Shown here: one piece after another, positions 21,833-33,187 of the stretch
How positions within the stretch are numbered: the stretch's first letter is position 1
Layout of the letters: each line of letters begins with the position of its first letter
Assembly (NCBI GenBank): GCA_020631735.1
Contig: CM036201.1
Location: 74,910,353-74,974,352 of the forward strand
Source: Saccharum officinarum
Lineage: Eukaryota; Streptophyta; Magnoliopsida; Poales; Poaceae
Direction: 5' to 3'
Length of the DNA: 64,000 bases
The notes under the pieces: generated by a model
What the model was told of the DNA's origin: nothing
Seen by the model: only the letters and a program-made list of their open reading frames with translations
Database searches by the model: none
Translations under genes and position numbers: made by a program

Positions 21833-22929
21833 GTAGTGTAGTATAGTACTGTAGTATTGTTTGATATCCGCCCTGTTTTTCAACACTATTTATCAGTACT
21901 TTTTAGCGAAAAAACATTATTTTTCTCTCACAACAGATCAGCATCAGCAGTAATCAAATTTCAGTGAGATGAACACTTCATTTTATAACCTTCGGGCTGC
22001 TTGCAGTTTGCTGACAAATCTTATGTGAATGCCGTCGAGAGTGGGAAGTAGTTGGTGCATCTTGCCAAATGGACTACTGCCTACAGTGCGGACCTAGAAT
22101 TTTAACAATGGATATGCTGCACAAAATTTTTTATGCAATTCGGTAAACCCATATTCTATTTTGATAAAAACCATATTTCAATTTGGTAAAACCGCTTGCA
22201 TTAAATAACAGATAAGCCTTAAATTCAAAGGCTAGCTAAAAACTATGACAAATTACAATATAAAGAGTTCAAATGAAATATAAATAGTTCGAAATATAGT
22301 CATAAAATATACTTACAACAAGATGGGATGAAAAAATTACAAAATAAAGGATGAAATATGTTATTCACTGTTATAATATCTAGAGGGGATAAAAAGTTGA
22401 AAAAATAAAAATAAAGACACATGAGATCTCATGGGATACAACAAGAGGGGATAAAAATAGAAAAAACTAAAGGATGAAGTATATTATTTGTACTTAATTT
22501 TAAAGGGGATAAAAGAAAATGGAAATTTAAATTAGCGATGTACATAGCTATTGATAAGTGATAATGAAATGATGCCGAAGTTATATGACTTTTATTTGCC
22601 ATTCCATTTCATGACGTGTCTCACGAGCATAACAACATGAGATAATAAAACTAGGAAATAAAGGACAAAATATATCATATATAGTTATTAATATTGAGAG
22701 AGGATAAAAGACTATAAATTAAAAAACAGGTTTTACAGGACACATCAAGACGAGATAAAATTACGACAACTAAAGAAAGAAATATACTATCTATAGTTAT
22801 TTTTAAAGGGCATAAAAATGAAAAAAAATGCAAAACAGAAGATAAAAAAATACGTCCGCAAAGGATTGAACTAGCGCACTAACCATTGGGCTTACAAGAT
22901 GTATAATTAACTTGAGTTGCAAATGTTAC
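21833..22929. other. AT-rich intergenic DNA
   Basis: No gene. It contains the degenerate repeat described at 22315-22830; the remainder is AT-rich with no recognisable element ends. Confidence 0.45.
22315..22830. repeat. Degenerate tandem repeat, about four units
   Basis: Units begin near 22315, 22437, 22631 and 22744 and share the order ACAACAAGA, GGGGATAAAAA, AAACTAAAGGATGAAATAT, TATAGTTATTTTTAAAGGG-like blocks. The spacing is about 113-194 bp, so the copies are old and indel-ridden. Confidence 0.55.
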
Positions 22930-23454
22930 TACCTAAACGAATACAATCCATGCCCCCACAGGGTATGCCATGGCCCACCTAGCATACCCCGTGGGTCCGC
23001 CTCTGCCGAGCTGGGGAGCCACCTCGATGCTCACCAGACGGTGGAATCGTGAACATGGAGGGGGGGGGCGCCCACGACCACGAGCAGTAGCCTCAACGGC
23101 GGTATAACTTCTGGACACACTGGTTGGGCGGACTGGAGTTCGCCTTTGAATGCAGATCCAAGTTCAAGTTCTTGTTCTTCTGACCGCCATGCCCTCTATA
23201 TTATCTAGCTAGTTCTTCTGACCACGCGAAGGCGGGTGCATATATGGTGAAAATTTGGTCATTATAACTGATTTTTGAATTTTTTTGGGGAGGGGGGAGG
23301 TGCATGTGCACCCCTGTTCACTGTGCTGCGACGGTGGTGCTGCTGGGCGCTATGTTCATCCTGGTGGTGGTGCTGCTGTAGCAGCGCCACGCGTCGTATG
23401 TGGCGGTGCGGGTGGCGAACCTGGACATACTCAGGTACGTGCCAGGGGCACCCC
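22930..23454. other. Left host flank of solo LTR, with first copy of a 150-bp direct repeat
   Basis: 23164-23315 is repeated at 25648-25790 (AAGTTCTTGTTCTTCTGACC to GTGCATGTGCACCCCTG). 23320-23454 is GC-rich and coding-like in one plus frame (LGAMFILVVVLL, then YVAVRVANLDIL) but holds a stop and no start, so at most it is a gene fragment. Nothing else is recognised. Confidence 0.45.
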
Positions 23455-23968
23455 TGAAAGCCCTAGTTTGGTTTTGGATAATTGATGAAACTTAGCACTA
23501 ACCTTTGTCATGAATTGTGATATGAGTTAGGTCGGTGCAATCCAAGTGTGGAGCATTGTTGCATTCAAGAGATGGTGATGATCATATGAAAAGATGAGAT
23601 GGCCACATGTGAGTGCTCAACTTAGAAAACAAGAAAGAGAAAAATAAAACCAAGATGATCAAGGAAAAGTTATATCATAGGTTTTGTTTTTAGTGATCAA
23701 GACACTATAGAGAGTGTGATCACGTTTAGGATTGATAACTGTACTACAAAGAGGGAAAATCTTTGGCTAAACGGTAATCGAGTGCCACTAGGCAACATGA
23801 TTCTAGCATATGCATTTAGGAACCTAGTGTGCTAACTTTGACTCTTGTAAAATACTTTGAAAAATGCTAACACACGTACACACAAGTTCTACACGTTATG
23901 GTCGGCAAGTTGGAAGCAAGGGTGAAGTGGTTGTGGACTTAGAAAAAGAAAAGGAAGAGAAAGTCCAC

Positions 23969-24490
23969 GACCGGACGTAGCAGTCGGGAGGACCTGCGTG
24001 TCCGGTCATTTTTAAGCACAGGCGCGGTTGTTGGCCGAGGGCGAGAACAAGTGACCGGACATAGTGATCTGATGCTAGCCGTGCGTACGGTCATGCTAAA
24101 CAGAGGAGGCGACGCTCGGCTTAGTGATCGGACGCAGGCGAGGTTAGGCGATTGGACGCGCAGGCAAAAAGCAACTTCGCTGACGTCGCGCATGCAGAGA
24201 GGAGGCCAGTGTGGACCGGACGCCCAGGCGCGTTAGGTCGCCTCTAACTTGACGCGTCTAATCGATGTTTTGCGCCTCTGGATGCTTTCTGTAGCTGATC
24301 GGACGCCGCAGGGTGATGCTTCAGGTCACTTGAGCAGTGAGTCCGGTCATGACTTAACGGATTACGGGACTGAGAGTTGACCTTTGGAGATCGATGCACG
24401 GTATTCAAATCTCAGCCACGTGGCGGCCATCCGAGGACCAGACACAGGCGACCGGACGTTGGAGTGCGTCCGGTCAGCTGAGTCCGGTCA
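23969..24490. repeat. Palindrome array in solo LTR U3 (degenerate)
   Basis: GACCGGACG, GCGTCCGGTC and GTCCGGTCA motifs occur repeatedly, more diverged than in the other two copia LTRs. The array is again directly upstream of the TATA box. Confidence 0.72.
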
Positions 24491-24529
24491 GCCCTCGACA
24501 GAGCAACGACTCTATTTTGAGGGGACGTC

Positions 24530-24537
24530 TATAAATA
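24530..24537 (+). promoter_or_regulatory. LTR TATA box
   Basis: TATAAATA followed by GGGTTTGGCCGGCCCTTGG, aligned with the TATA box at 16530 and, on the other strand, 3530. Confidence 0.62.
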
Positions 24538-25447
24538 GGGTTTGGCCGGCCCTTGGCTCACTCTCTTGGCACTTTGACATACTTGACATCCTTATGAGCC
24601 TAAGCAAACACCTTTCACTCATCTCCATCATTGATTCATCATCATAGTGAGATTGTGAGTGATTTCAAGAGTATTTGCTTGAGTGATTACATCTAGTGGC
24701 ACTTGGAAGTCATTGTGGCTGCGGATTTCTTGTTACTCTTGGTGGTTGCTGCCACCTAGACGGCTTGGAGCAGCGGAGGAGCTTCAACACGTGTTGGTGA
24801 TTGTTCGTGGCCGGTTCCGGTGATTGTGAGGGGTCTTGCACCTTTCCCGACGAAGCACCGTAAGGTAGCTCTAGTAAATTGCTCGTGTCATTGAGTTACC
24901 CCACTTGTGGGTAGATTCTTGCGGTGTCCAATTGTGTGGACGAGGTTCGTGTAACACCTCTTAGCCGCCGAACCACCAAGTGTTGATCGACACAATGGAG
25001 GCTAGCGTGCCGGCAAACATGTGAACCTCGGGAGAAAAATCTTGTGTCTCTTGTGTGATTGAATTTCTCCTGGTGATTGGTTGTCTCTATATTGTGATTG
25101 GTTCATTCCTCGACGCGGCAGTATAATCACCCTACTCACTCTGTTACATTCCATGCAAACTAGTTGTGAAGTTGTTTAGTGTAGTTAGTCTTTGAGAGCT
25201 TGCTAGTTTAGTTAGTGTGGCTTTTTAGTTAGTCTTTGAGAGCACACTAGCTTAATGAGTAGTGACTTAGCTTGTTGAGTGTGCTAGTGATCATAGCAAC
25301 TATAATTGTTGAAATAGGTGGCTTGCAATCCTTGTAAAGCTAGGGCAAAGTTGCATTATGTCGTTTATTGTACTAATCAATTGCTCTAGTTGGTTTGTAG
25401 ATTTTTAAAGAGACTATTCACCCCTCTAGCCATATTAGGACCTTTCA

Positions 25448-25790
25448 ACCCTTCCGCTGGCGTACGTGGCGAGCGTGCCGGGCGCCTAGCTAGGCGCCGC
25501 CGGGAGGCCATGGCGGCGTCGTGCCGTTCGGGGTGGATGGGGAGGCCAAAACACGCTAGGGGGTCGCGGGGCTCATCGGCTGGCGTGCTAGATCCGCTTC
25601 TTCTGGTCCAACGGCACTGCGCTCACCTTCAGATGGAGCTACAAAGTCCAAGTTCTTGTTCTTCTGACCACCATACCATCTATATTATCTAGCTAGTTCT
25701 TCTGACCCACACGAAGGAGGGTGCATATATGATGAAAATTTGGTCATTATAACTGCTTTTTAAAATTTTGGGGGTGCATGTGCACCCCTG
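25448..25790. other. Right host flank of solo LTR, with second copy of the 150-bp direct repeat
   Basis: 25448-25640 is GC-rich and coding-like (LVQRHCAHL or, in another frame, FFWSNGTALTFRWSYK). It ends in the 25648-25790 repeat matching 23164-23315. A gene fragment interrupted by the solo LTR is possible, but I cannot name it. Confidence 0.4.
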
Positions 25791-27436
25791 GTCATACTAC
25801 AGCTTTACCCCTTCGGGGAAGGAAAGGGGAGAAGGGCAGCCATGGCTATGGCTATCGGTGAGGTCAGTGGCCGATCTAGCATTTTAATAGAGACGGTATG
25901 GCACAACAAAAGTTTCATATGCATTTTGAAAAAATTCATTTCCCAACTCTTAAATAATTGAAAATTTTGCAGTGCAATTTGGTATATGAGCAAATAACAT
26001 GATGAGTCTTCAATTCAAAGATTAAATTGTAAAGTTGCATAGATAAACCAATATAAATAGTCCAAATATCATACTAACAATTCGAAATGTGCAAATAAAA
26101 AGCTTGCAATGCTAATGGTTCAAAACATGCACAAAATGCATAAATCACACTCGATTTGGAGGCCGGAGAGTAAGATATGAGTTGGTAAGTGTTTTAGAGA
26201 ATGCAAAACCTCTTGCCACAAGACTCTCCCAACTTGGAGGCCGGAGAATAGCCACGAGAGATTAGGTTCGGATATTGAAGAGGAGGAAGATTGCATATTT
26301 TGCATCTTAAGATTAAGATGTTACCTACTCGGCTACTACTCCTACCTCTGCCTCTTTCGCTCGGAGATAGGACGTTACTGGCCACCAGGCGCTCGGCCTC
26401 ACGGCGACAGGGCATCAGCCATCAGGTCGTCGTCAGTTTTCATAGCATGGACCGTCGGCGACGTGACACTCGTTGGTGCATGCGCACTGGTGCGGGCGCC
26501 TGGTGACGTCGTCGCGTCGGGTCGATTGAGCAGCAAGAGCGATCGGCATTCCGCTGTTCGCCTGTTCGCATCGATCGAGCATCGAGGCGTCGCCTTGTGG
26601 CTGTGGGCCGTGCGGATGTGTGATCCAGGCGACGCTTCGCGTGTAACTGTGCCAACGCGAGGGAGTCCAAACGCCTGGACTGCGGCTGCTATCGACTGTC
26701 TAGGTATTTTTTTTACACGTGCATATGCAGGGCCGTCTCAACAATTTTCCAGGACCCTTGTGCAAGCAAGACATTAATGCCCGACAATCTAAAATTTTAG
26801 TACGATGATTGAAGTATATGGTACTATTAATAAAAGTTTATTTGCAACATGTATTTAGTTCATAAAAAAGACTTAAATTGAATTCGAAATTTAGAAAATT
26901 AGAACCCTATCACGGTAATATGGAATGACTTAAATTTAGAACAAATTAGAAATTACCTGCAGCATTTCGGTTGTTCTGTCCCTATGTGGCTTGATGAATT
27001 AAATAATTAAATTAATGGATCATTCACTTCAGTTGCTTCATGCCGGTATGGATTGGATTGCAAGGTCGAAAAGAAAATTACAAACACTGAAACAGTGAGA
27101 CTGTACTACTGAGTACTGAAACCACTTACCGCAGTCGCAAGGAGTCATGACTCAGGGGCGGAGGGACTGCAGTCTACAACGCCGCTGCGTTAGTGCCTAG
27201 CGGCCGCCCTCTGGGATCATGGGATTAGCTCATAGGAATTGGGAACTTTGATCCAGGACCGCGGAACGGCCACAGCGGTGCAACAGCACGCCGTCATGCG
27301 ATGCCGCGAAGTCGCGATTCGCGAATAGGAAGGGTTGTCGCGCAGACTGAACTGCTAGAACTGAACTGTATGGGCCGCCAAATACATAAGTATGGATGCA
27401 TATACTCATGGGCTGATGGGTCCCTAGTTGATCGGG
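25791..27436. other. Intergenic DNA, no gene recognised
   Basis: Mixed AT- and GC-rich DNA. CAGTGGCCGATCTAG near 25865 and CAGGGCCGTCTCAACAATTT near 26730 resemble ends of hAT-type elements, but neither has a visible partner or target duplication. Open frames around 26290-26780 lack any family signature. Confidence 0.4.
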
Positions 27437-27715
27437 ATGTTGCATATGTCGCAATGGTTGTATACTTATGTTGCAAACGTATGTCCCCAATGTTTCATCT
27501 GTTTTTTCAGATATACGTTGCAAGTGTGTTTATCATATGTTTCACGCATTTGTTGTAAATATTTTATCTGTATGTTGCATACGTGTTGCAAAGGTTTTTA
27601 AGTGCTTCATGTGTTTTTTGCAAGTGTTTTAGACGTATGTTTCAAATGTTTCATCTGTCTTCATACGCATGTTGCAAATGTTTCAAAAGTAGATCAGGTG
27701 TTGCACATGTTGCAG
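27437..27715. repeat. Degenerate ATGTTGCAA/TTTCATCTGT array
   Basis: The motif TATGTTGCAA followed by GTTTCATCTGT recurs every 30-45 bp with variation. Such arrays occur near the ends of some grass DNA transposons; which element this belongs to is not clear. Confidence 0.55.
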
Positions 27716-27905
27716 TGGCGCCAGTGGCTGGCGGACAGCAGCCCGCTGTAGGGCTTCGGCTCCTACCTGTCGTCTTTCTCGCGTGCCGTGCCTCACCCGC
27801 TTCTCTCCCTCCCTTCCCTTTTCTTCTTTCCATCTCACTGCGATGGTTCGAGCTCGGCGAGAAACCCTACCCGACGAGCACGCAAACGCCCACGAAGGTG
27901 GTGGC

Positions 27906-29138
27906 TGTTGGTATTTGTTAACACACACAGAAAAATCCTCAAGCGTACGGATATCGATGTAGCTTTCACCTAGGAGTATTCCATAGTATCGATTTCCATG
28001 AGGAACATGAAGTGCACTAGAGAGAATCAAGAACGTCTAAGAAAAGAAAAGGTAAATATGTTTTTGTGCGTAGAGAGGAACTATATAAAGTTTTCTAAGT
28101 TGATTCTATCTAACTAAGATTAGGCTCACTATACTTCACTTACTTTGGAGCAGCAATACCTTTTCGATCCTCAAAAAAGACTGGAGAAAGGGTGATCAGG
28201 GGAAGGCTGCTAAAAAGCTCCACGAAACACCAACCCTAACCTGGTGGATTATAATAATCTACAGAGCTATCACCTCCATAGCTACACAACTAACCAGAGG
28301 ATTAGACGCAAACTCAGGTAAACACTAGCCTAGACACCGCGTCTACACTAATGATTACTACTCTAATCCAGATCTTAAGACTAGAGCACTCAATACGAGC
28401 GGAGATCTCGTAAGCAAAATAAAGTAAGAACTGAACTTAATCAAATAAAGAACTTAGAAATAATAAATGAAGAACCTGGAGATTACTCAAAGATGAGACG
28501 AATCCGTAGTTGTACAAAGTCGAAGAAGATCCGACAGATCGCTCCTCCGAAGCTCTCTCCTCTCTCTCTCTCCCTATTTTCTAGATTGCAACTAGATGAT
28601 ATTCGTCTAGAGGGATACTACTACAATGTGGAGGAGAATTTGAAACCCTATAATTGTAGCACATGTAGAGATATGACCCCTGGGGCTGAGGGGGGTCTCC
28701 TTATACAACCCTGGGTGGAGTAGAGAGCAAGCAATTGCCACGTCATCGATTCGCGTCAAATTTATTCGTCACCATTAGATCAAGATGACTTAAATGAGCG
28801 GTGGAGATCATCGTGCGAAAGCGCGGGCCCAGGCCAGGTCGGCCAACCTGGGCCTAGGGCGGCCGCCCGCCCTCTATGACAGGTGGGCCCCTCCTTTCGT
28901 GGGTCGCCTTCTCGTGTCTTCTTGAGTCTTCTTAAGTTGGTGCCGTGAAAAATTATGAATTTTAATCCAATATGTGGGTCCATCCTTGCTCTTTGCCTGA
29001 TAACCCCCTACGAAATACAGATTCACCAAAACTCGTGGAATTCTATCAGTGTAAACCCTATTCCTATGTTTGGTGTTGATTTATGTCCATTTTCATGTTT
29101 AGTTGTCGGTTTATTTTAGTAGTTATTAACCGTCAACA
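27906..29138. mobile_element. Solo LTR with perfect target duplication
   Basis: A 1233-bp unit starting TGTTGGTATTTGTTAAC and ending TTAACCGTCAACA, so TGTTG...CAACA in either orientation. It is flanked by GTGGC at 27901-27905 and GTGGC at 29139-29143, a perfect 5-bp duplication. There is no internal region or coding capacity. Orientation is not decided. Confidence 0.85.
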
Positions 29139-30511
29139 GTGGCCCCGGGTGGGCCGACGGCGGCACGATGCTCGCGTAGTGGCCCCGGAGCAAGCTGAGG
29201 TCCGCTCGCTACGCGCGGGAAACAAGCAGCCGGGCGTCCGTCCGGACGTTCGGGCACTAGTAACGCCCATTTTTTTTCTTCTCATTTTCGTGGATCTAAT
29301 TTTTTTTCTAAAGCTTCTACATATATTTTCATAGCTCTAAACATTTTACTTTGATTCTTCGTATCCCAACCTATTTATATGATTTTTCTGAAAGTTTTAT
29401 AAGGTTAGAGACACTTTCAATGGTCTAAAACCTTCAAGTATTTACCAATTTTTTATACCTAAAAGGAGAGAAAGCTGCCTTTAAAACCACTTAAAAACCT
29501 GGGCACGGAGGTAATTTGAACGGTTTTAGACTTCAGAGGTTTTAGAGTTTGACGAGGACAAAAATCCTAGTACCACGATAGTCCGTCCAGGGTAGTGAAA
29601 TGTATGTGCCGTTTTGGACTGTCAGTTGGGCCTGGCTGAATTACAGTGCTGGGCCTATCTCGGCACAACTAGGGTTCGGTGAGAAAAGCGACCTATTCTG
29701 ATGGATTGTCAACCGTGGCCTCTCCCAACCGGTGGAACGGCCCGTGTCCTCGGCTGGGCCCCCTCCAGGCCTCCATTCCACGTCGAGGTCGCGTGCCACC
29801 TTTCCCTCCGCGGTCCGCGGCCTCCGCACAGTCGGGCGGCGCGGTTGCTGTCTCGGCACCGATCTGGCCGGGCCCGAGACGTGGGCTGGTGGTAGCTGTA
29901 GCCCTGTAGCTGCCATGTCGCGCTCCCGCCGCTGCAGCGAAAGGGACACTGAAGCCGAAGCAGATCTGAATCTGAACATGCACCTGCACTGCACCTCACG
30001 CTCACGCTCACGGGAGGACGTACGGATGATGAGAGGAAGAAGAAGAATCTGCTCTGATCTCATCTTCTGGACCGCGTCGGGGCTTCAGATCTCACAAATG
30101 CTTGCTGCAGTTCCAATGCTTTGGAGGAGACCGCGTTGAATTGAATCACTACACAATTGCCTGCCCTGTCCAGGATCCGACCTGATCCATGGCGAGTTCA
30201 TTCCAGGAGCAAGACTGAAGCAAAACGACAACGGCGACCCAAAGCAACGAAAGAAGAACACTAGTTACATGTTCGTGGTCTCCAACTCGCGGCAACAATC
30301 GATCGATCATCTTTTCTTCCGAGATCGACCGATGCCATCATACACACAATTACCATGCTATATGTATACATGCCATATACACCACCACAAAATCATCAAT
30401 TGCTTTATTGCGGCAGCTCGATCGATCACGGCAAGCAAAGCAACAATGCCGTGGGTGGCGGATCCGCCCGCCATGGCTGTCCCCACCTCCCACCTCCTCG
30501 ATGGCTCGACA
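29139..30511. other. Intergenic and 3' flank of the 30512-31045 gene
   Basis: 29139-29270 is the right half of the GC-rich sequence interrupted by the solo LTR. 29280-29560 is AT-rich. 29640-30140 has overlapping GC-rich open frames without family signatures. 30150-30511 is the likely 3' untranslated region of the minus-strand gene. Confidence 0.4.
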
Positions 30512-31045
30512 TCACGCCTCGCCGTCGTCGAAGTTCTGGGCGTAGCTGACGGAGTCGTACCCGAAGTCCTGCGGCGCGGCGGCCTTCAGCGGCCGCCCGT
30601 CGCGTCCCAGCAGTCGCCGCGCCCCGGCGCGGAGCCTGACCAAAACGTGCCGCCACCCACCGCCCGCCGCCCCGCCGGCGCAGTGGCACCCGCCGCCCAG
30701 CGGCCGCCGCGCCTCGTCGTCGTCGAGCTCCAGCCCGCGGGGCGCGAACGGCGCCGTCACCCAGCCGAGCCCCCACTCCCACCACCGCCGCAGCGCACCC
30801 GCCGACGCCAGCGCCTTCACGGACGGCATCGACCGCGCGCGCCGGAACGCCGCCACCGACGATGACAGCGACAGCGACGGCGGCGGCCTCATGTGCACCG
30901 AGAAGGAGGACATGCGCCGACGCAGCCCGATCCCGCCGCTGGAACCGCCCGCCTTGGTTCCAGCGGCGCCGGGCGTGGTCACCGGGAGCTGCTCGTCCTC
31001 GCTCCGCCGCGGCTTGATCGTCTCCAGGATCGCGTCGGTCGCCAT
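30512..31045 (-). CDS. Conserved plant-specific protein of unknown function
   Basis: A 177-residue single-exon gene. I chose the ATG at 31045 (MATDAILETIKPRRSEDEQ) rather than the upstream ATG at 31186, because the intervening residues are low-complexity and unlike the family. Conserved blocks are RMSSFSVHMR (about 48-57), RSMPSVKALASAGALRRWW (about 77-95) with EWGLGW, WRHVLVRLRAGARRLLG near 133-149, and the C-terminal YDSVSYAQNFDDG. I recognise this combination as a small, uncharacterised land-plant family (a basic N-terminal part, a WW-rich helix and a Tyr/Asn-rich tail) but know no established function. There is no signal peptide or membrane segment. High GC and strong third-position GC fit a grass gene. 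The assembly gap begins about 250 bp upstream, so the promoter is partly missing. Confidence 0.72.
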   Translation of the reverse strand: MATDAILETIKPRRSEDEQLPVTTPGAAGTKAGGSSGGIGLRRRMSSFSVHMRPPPSLSLSSSVAAFRRARSMPSVKALASAGALRRWWEWGLGWVTAPFAPRGLELDDDEARRPLGGGCHCAGGAAGGGWRHVLVRLRAGARRLLGRDGRPLKAAAPQDFGYDSVSYAQNFDDGEA

Positions 31046-31298
31046 TGCTTGCTCCTCGACGACCGCCGCGGCGGCCGGGGGATTGAGCGGAGAGATCTTG
31101 GACGCGGAGGTTGGCCCTGGTTGGTAGGCGAACTGGCGAAGGGGGTGGAACTCCTGGCTCCTCAGCTCTGCTGCTGATGTGCACACACAGCCTGGGAATA
31201 CTGGGTGACTGAAGAGCTGGAGCAGCTCTGTTCCTATCGTGCCAACTGGATATTAGTTACACCAAACCATGTGTGCTTAGTACTACGATCGTAAGGCC

Positions 31299-31398
31299 NN
31301 NNNNNNNNNNNNNNNNNNNNNNNNNNNNNNNNNNNNNNNNNNNNNNNNNNNNNNNNNNNNNNNNNNNNNNNNNNNNNNNNNNNNNNNNNNNNNNNNNN
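31299..31398. other. Assembly gap (100 N)
   Basis: Exactly 100 N, the usual placeholder for a gap of unknown size. Frames that appear to cross it are not real. Confidence 0.98.
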
Positions 31399-31560
31399 TT
31401 GCATCGGATGCTTTCCCAGCCATCTGGTAGTAGTACTCCTTATCTAGGGCCTCGACGGCGGCGTCGTTCCCCCAACAGGAAGCTGTAGTAGCCTGGGTGG
31501 TGTAGAGTAAGAAGGAGGTGCCGCCCGGGGCGAACAGGCTTCCGCCGGACCGTCGTCTCC
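31399..31560 (-). other. Possible exon cut by gap, unidentified
   Basis: The minus frame reads GGSLFAPGGTSFLLYTTQ, then a Cys-Trp-Gly-Asn stretch and EALDKEYYYQMAGKASDA running into the gap. This part looks less repetitive and more protein-like than its surroundings, but the upstream part of the same frame is Leu/Arg low complexity. I do not recognise the family. Confidence 0.25.
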
Positions 31561-33156
31561 TAGGGAGGAGGAGGAGGAGGAGGAGACGAAGAGGGTGAGC
31601 CAGTGTAGTACGGAGAGCAGCGTCGGCCACGAGTGCGGGGTGACGGGTGCCCTGAGCGCGGCGCAGGTGACCTTGTAGGGGCACCCGAGCTGGCGTGGTG
31701 GCGGCGATGCCCCGAGAAGGAGAAGAGAAAAGAAGAAGAAGCAGCCCCGATCCTTTATGCGGGCTCAAGCATTGGACTGGGCTTTCTAGTTGCGCAACGT
31801 ACCGGGCCAGGTTTTAGGATAACCTACAGATGACTCACTACTCGATAGCAGAACAGAACAGATCGGCATGTACAGGATTATTAATAACAACCTTCCATTA
31901 CAGTTCCTGTGCCACGCAGAACAAATGGCTCTCTCGAGTCGTGCACCGCCACGCAGATTTGGGCGTCCAACGCCGGTGCCCGCGAGGTACGTCGACTTCC
32001 AGTGCCTTCGCTGCGACGCCATCGGGCCAGACGCGAGCCCCTTCGTGGTGCAATGCAGGCCGCCAGATCCATCATCATCTTAATTACTCGAGACATAGTG
32101 TTTGGTTTGATTCATGGATTGATGCCGCCATTAATATTTTGTTATCTTCGATCTTCTATAACTAAATAGAAGAACCCCACGTCATCATGTTTTTGGGTAG
32201 CCTGCTTGCATGGTTCACGCCATCTCTCCATCTCCTAGCTTCCCAGCCCACCAAAGCACCAAACGTGTCCATTAGACTCCCATCATAAGCTCACGATAGT
32301 TTCAATTCAACCATTCCAACTTCTGCGTTATAAACTACCCTTCGATAGAAGCAGAGGCGCAGACCAGTATGCCTTTCCAATCATCTAGCATGCGGCCATG
32401 CCTTTTCCAATGCCTCCGATCAATTCAGTCTCATGCTTGAGGCCCCAAGCAGCGCAGCCATGCGGCGGTGGAGTCACAGCTCGCACGCCAAGCTATCTGC
32501 CCGATGAGCGCGAAGGCCCGACGGCATGGAGGCACGGCGATGACGCCCTGTGGCTCGGAGATCCAGCACGGGGATGGGGAAGGGAGGCGACGTCGACCTC
32601 CGCGTGGTGGCCGGTGACTCCACATGACGGCTGGCTAACAACTCCCTTGCTAGCTCTCGCACCAGCGACGACAGCGCTCTCCTCGCGTCCTGGAGGCATG
32701 GAGGCACGGCGACGACGCCCCTGTGGCTCAGAGATGGTGCGGGGATGGGGAGAAGGAGGTGACGTCTAGCTCTGTGCGGAATGGGGGCAGCGGCTGTGGG
32801 ATGCAAAACGATTTCACATAGATGGAAAGGTTATTTGATGTCCTCTGACGTAGTAGTATCCGTTGTTTGATCCAATCTTTTTCTATTTGTTTCTAGGCTG
32901 TCTAATCAATTTGTGTTTGCTACTAGGCTTTTATGATCTCCACTGAAACTAACAGGTTTAGTGTTTATTCCGCATTGCTACTTTTTATTCTCTCGGTTTT
33001 AGAGAGGTTTTTATTTGATTATTCTATCTCTTTAGTTGTTGATTCTCTAAAAATAGATGCTTAACGTTCCTTTACATGAGACAAGGCCAAGAGCTTTTTT
33101 TTTCCTTCTCTACTTTTATTGATGCCTTATGTTCTTCCTTTTGGCTTCTTCAAAAT
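31561..33156. other. Intergenic, probably Helitron interior
   Basis: No clear gene. A direct repeat is present: GGAGGCACGGCGATGACGCC... (about 32530-32605) recurs at about 32699-32778 with period about 169 bp. The interval ends at a Helitron 3' terminus, so part of it is likely carried by that element; its 5' end was not found. Confidence 0.4.
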
Positions 33157-33187
33157 CCCCGCAGCAACACGCGGGGAATTTATCTAG
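33157..33187 (+). mobile_element. Helitron 3' terminus
   Basis: Hairpin CCCCGC (33157-33162)/GCGGGG (33171-33176) followed 7 bases later by CTAG (33184-33187) and then T. A GC-rich hairpin 5-12 bases before CTRR at an A|T target is the Helitron signature. The following sequence resembles 37729 onward, where the uninterrupted site reads GTCTGTCA|TGGAG, consistent with insertion between A and T. Confidence 0.68.

Larger units (their letters stand above)
23455..25447 (+). mobile_element. Copia solo LTR
   Basis: A 1993-bp LTR from TGAAAGCCCTAG to GACCTTTCA, similar at both ends to the LTRs at 2448-4993 and 15137-17457, with no internal element region attached. The 5-bp flanks are ACCCC on the left and ACCCT on the right, a target duplication with one mismatch. 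A solo LTR arises by recombination between the two LTRs of one element. Confidence 0.85.

Noticed and set aside
29641..30139. Frames of 135-140 residues on both strands
   Set aside because: Arg/Ser-rich compositional frames; no family match and no splice or promoter context.
31273..31768. Open frames passing through the N gap
   Set aside because: The gap is of unknown size and content; frames across it are artefacts. Only the part next to the gap is noted.
32398..32806. Candidate genes of 64-123 residues
   Set aside because: Produced by a 169-bp period direct repeat that is GC-rich on both strands.
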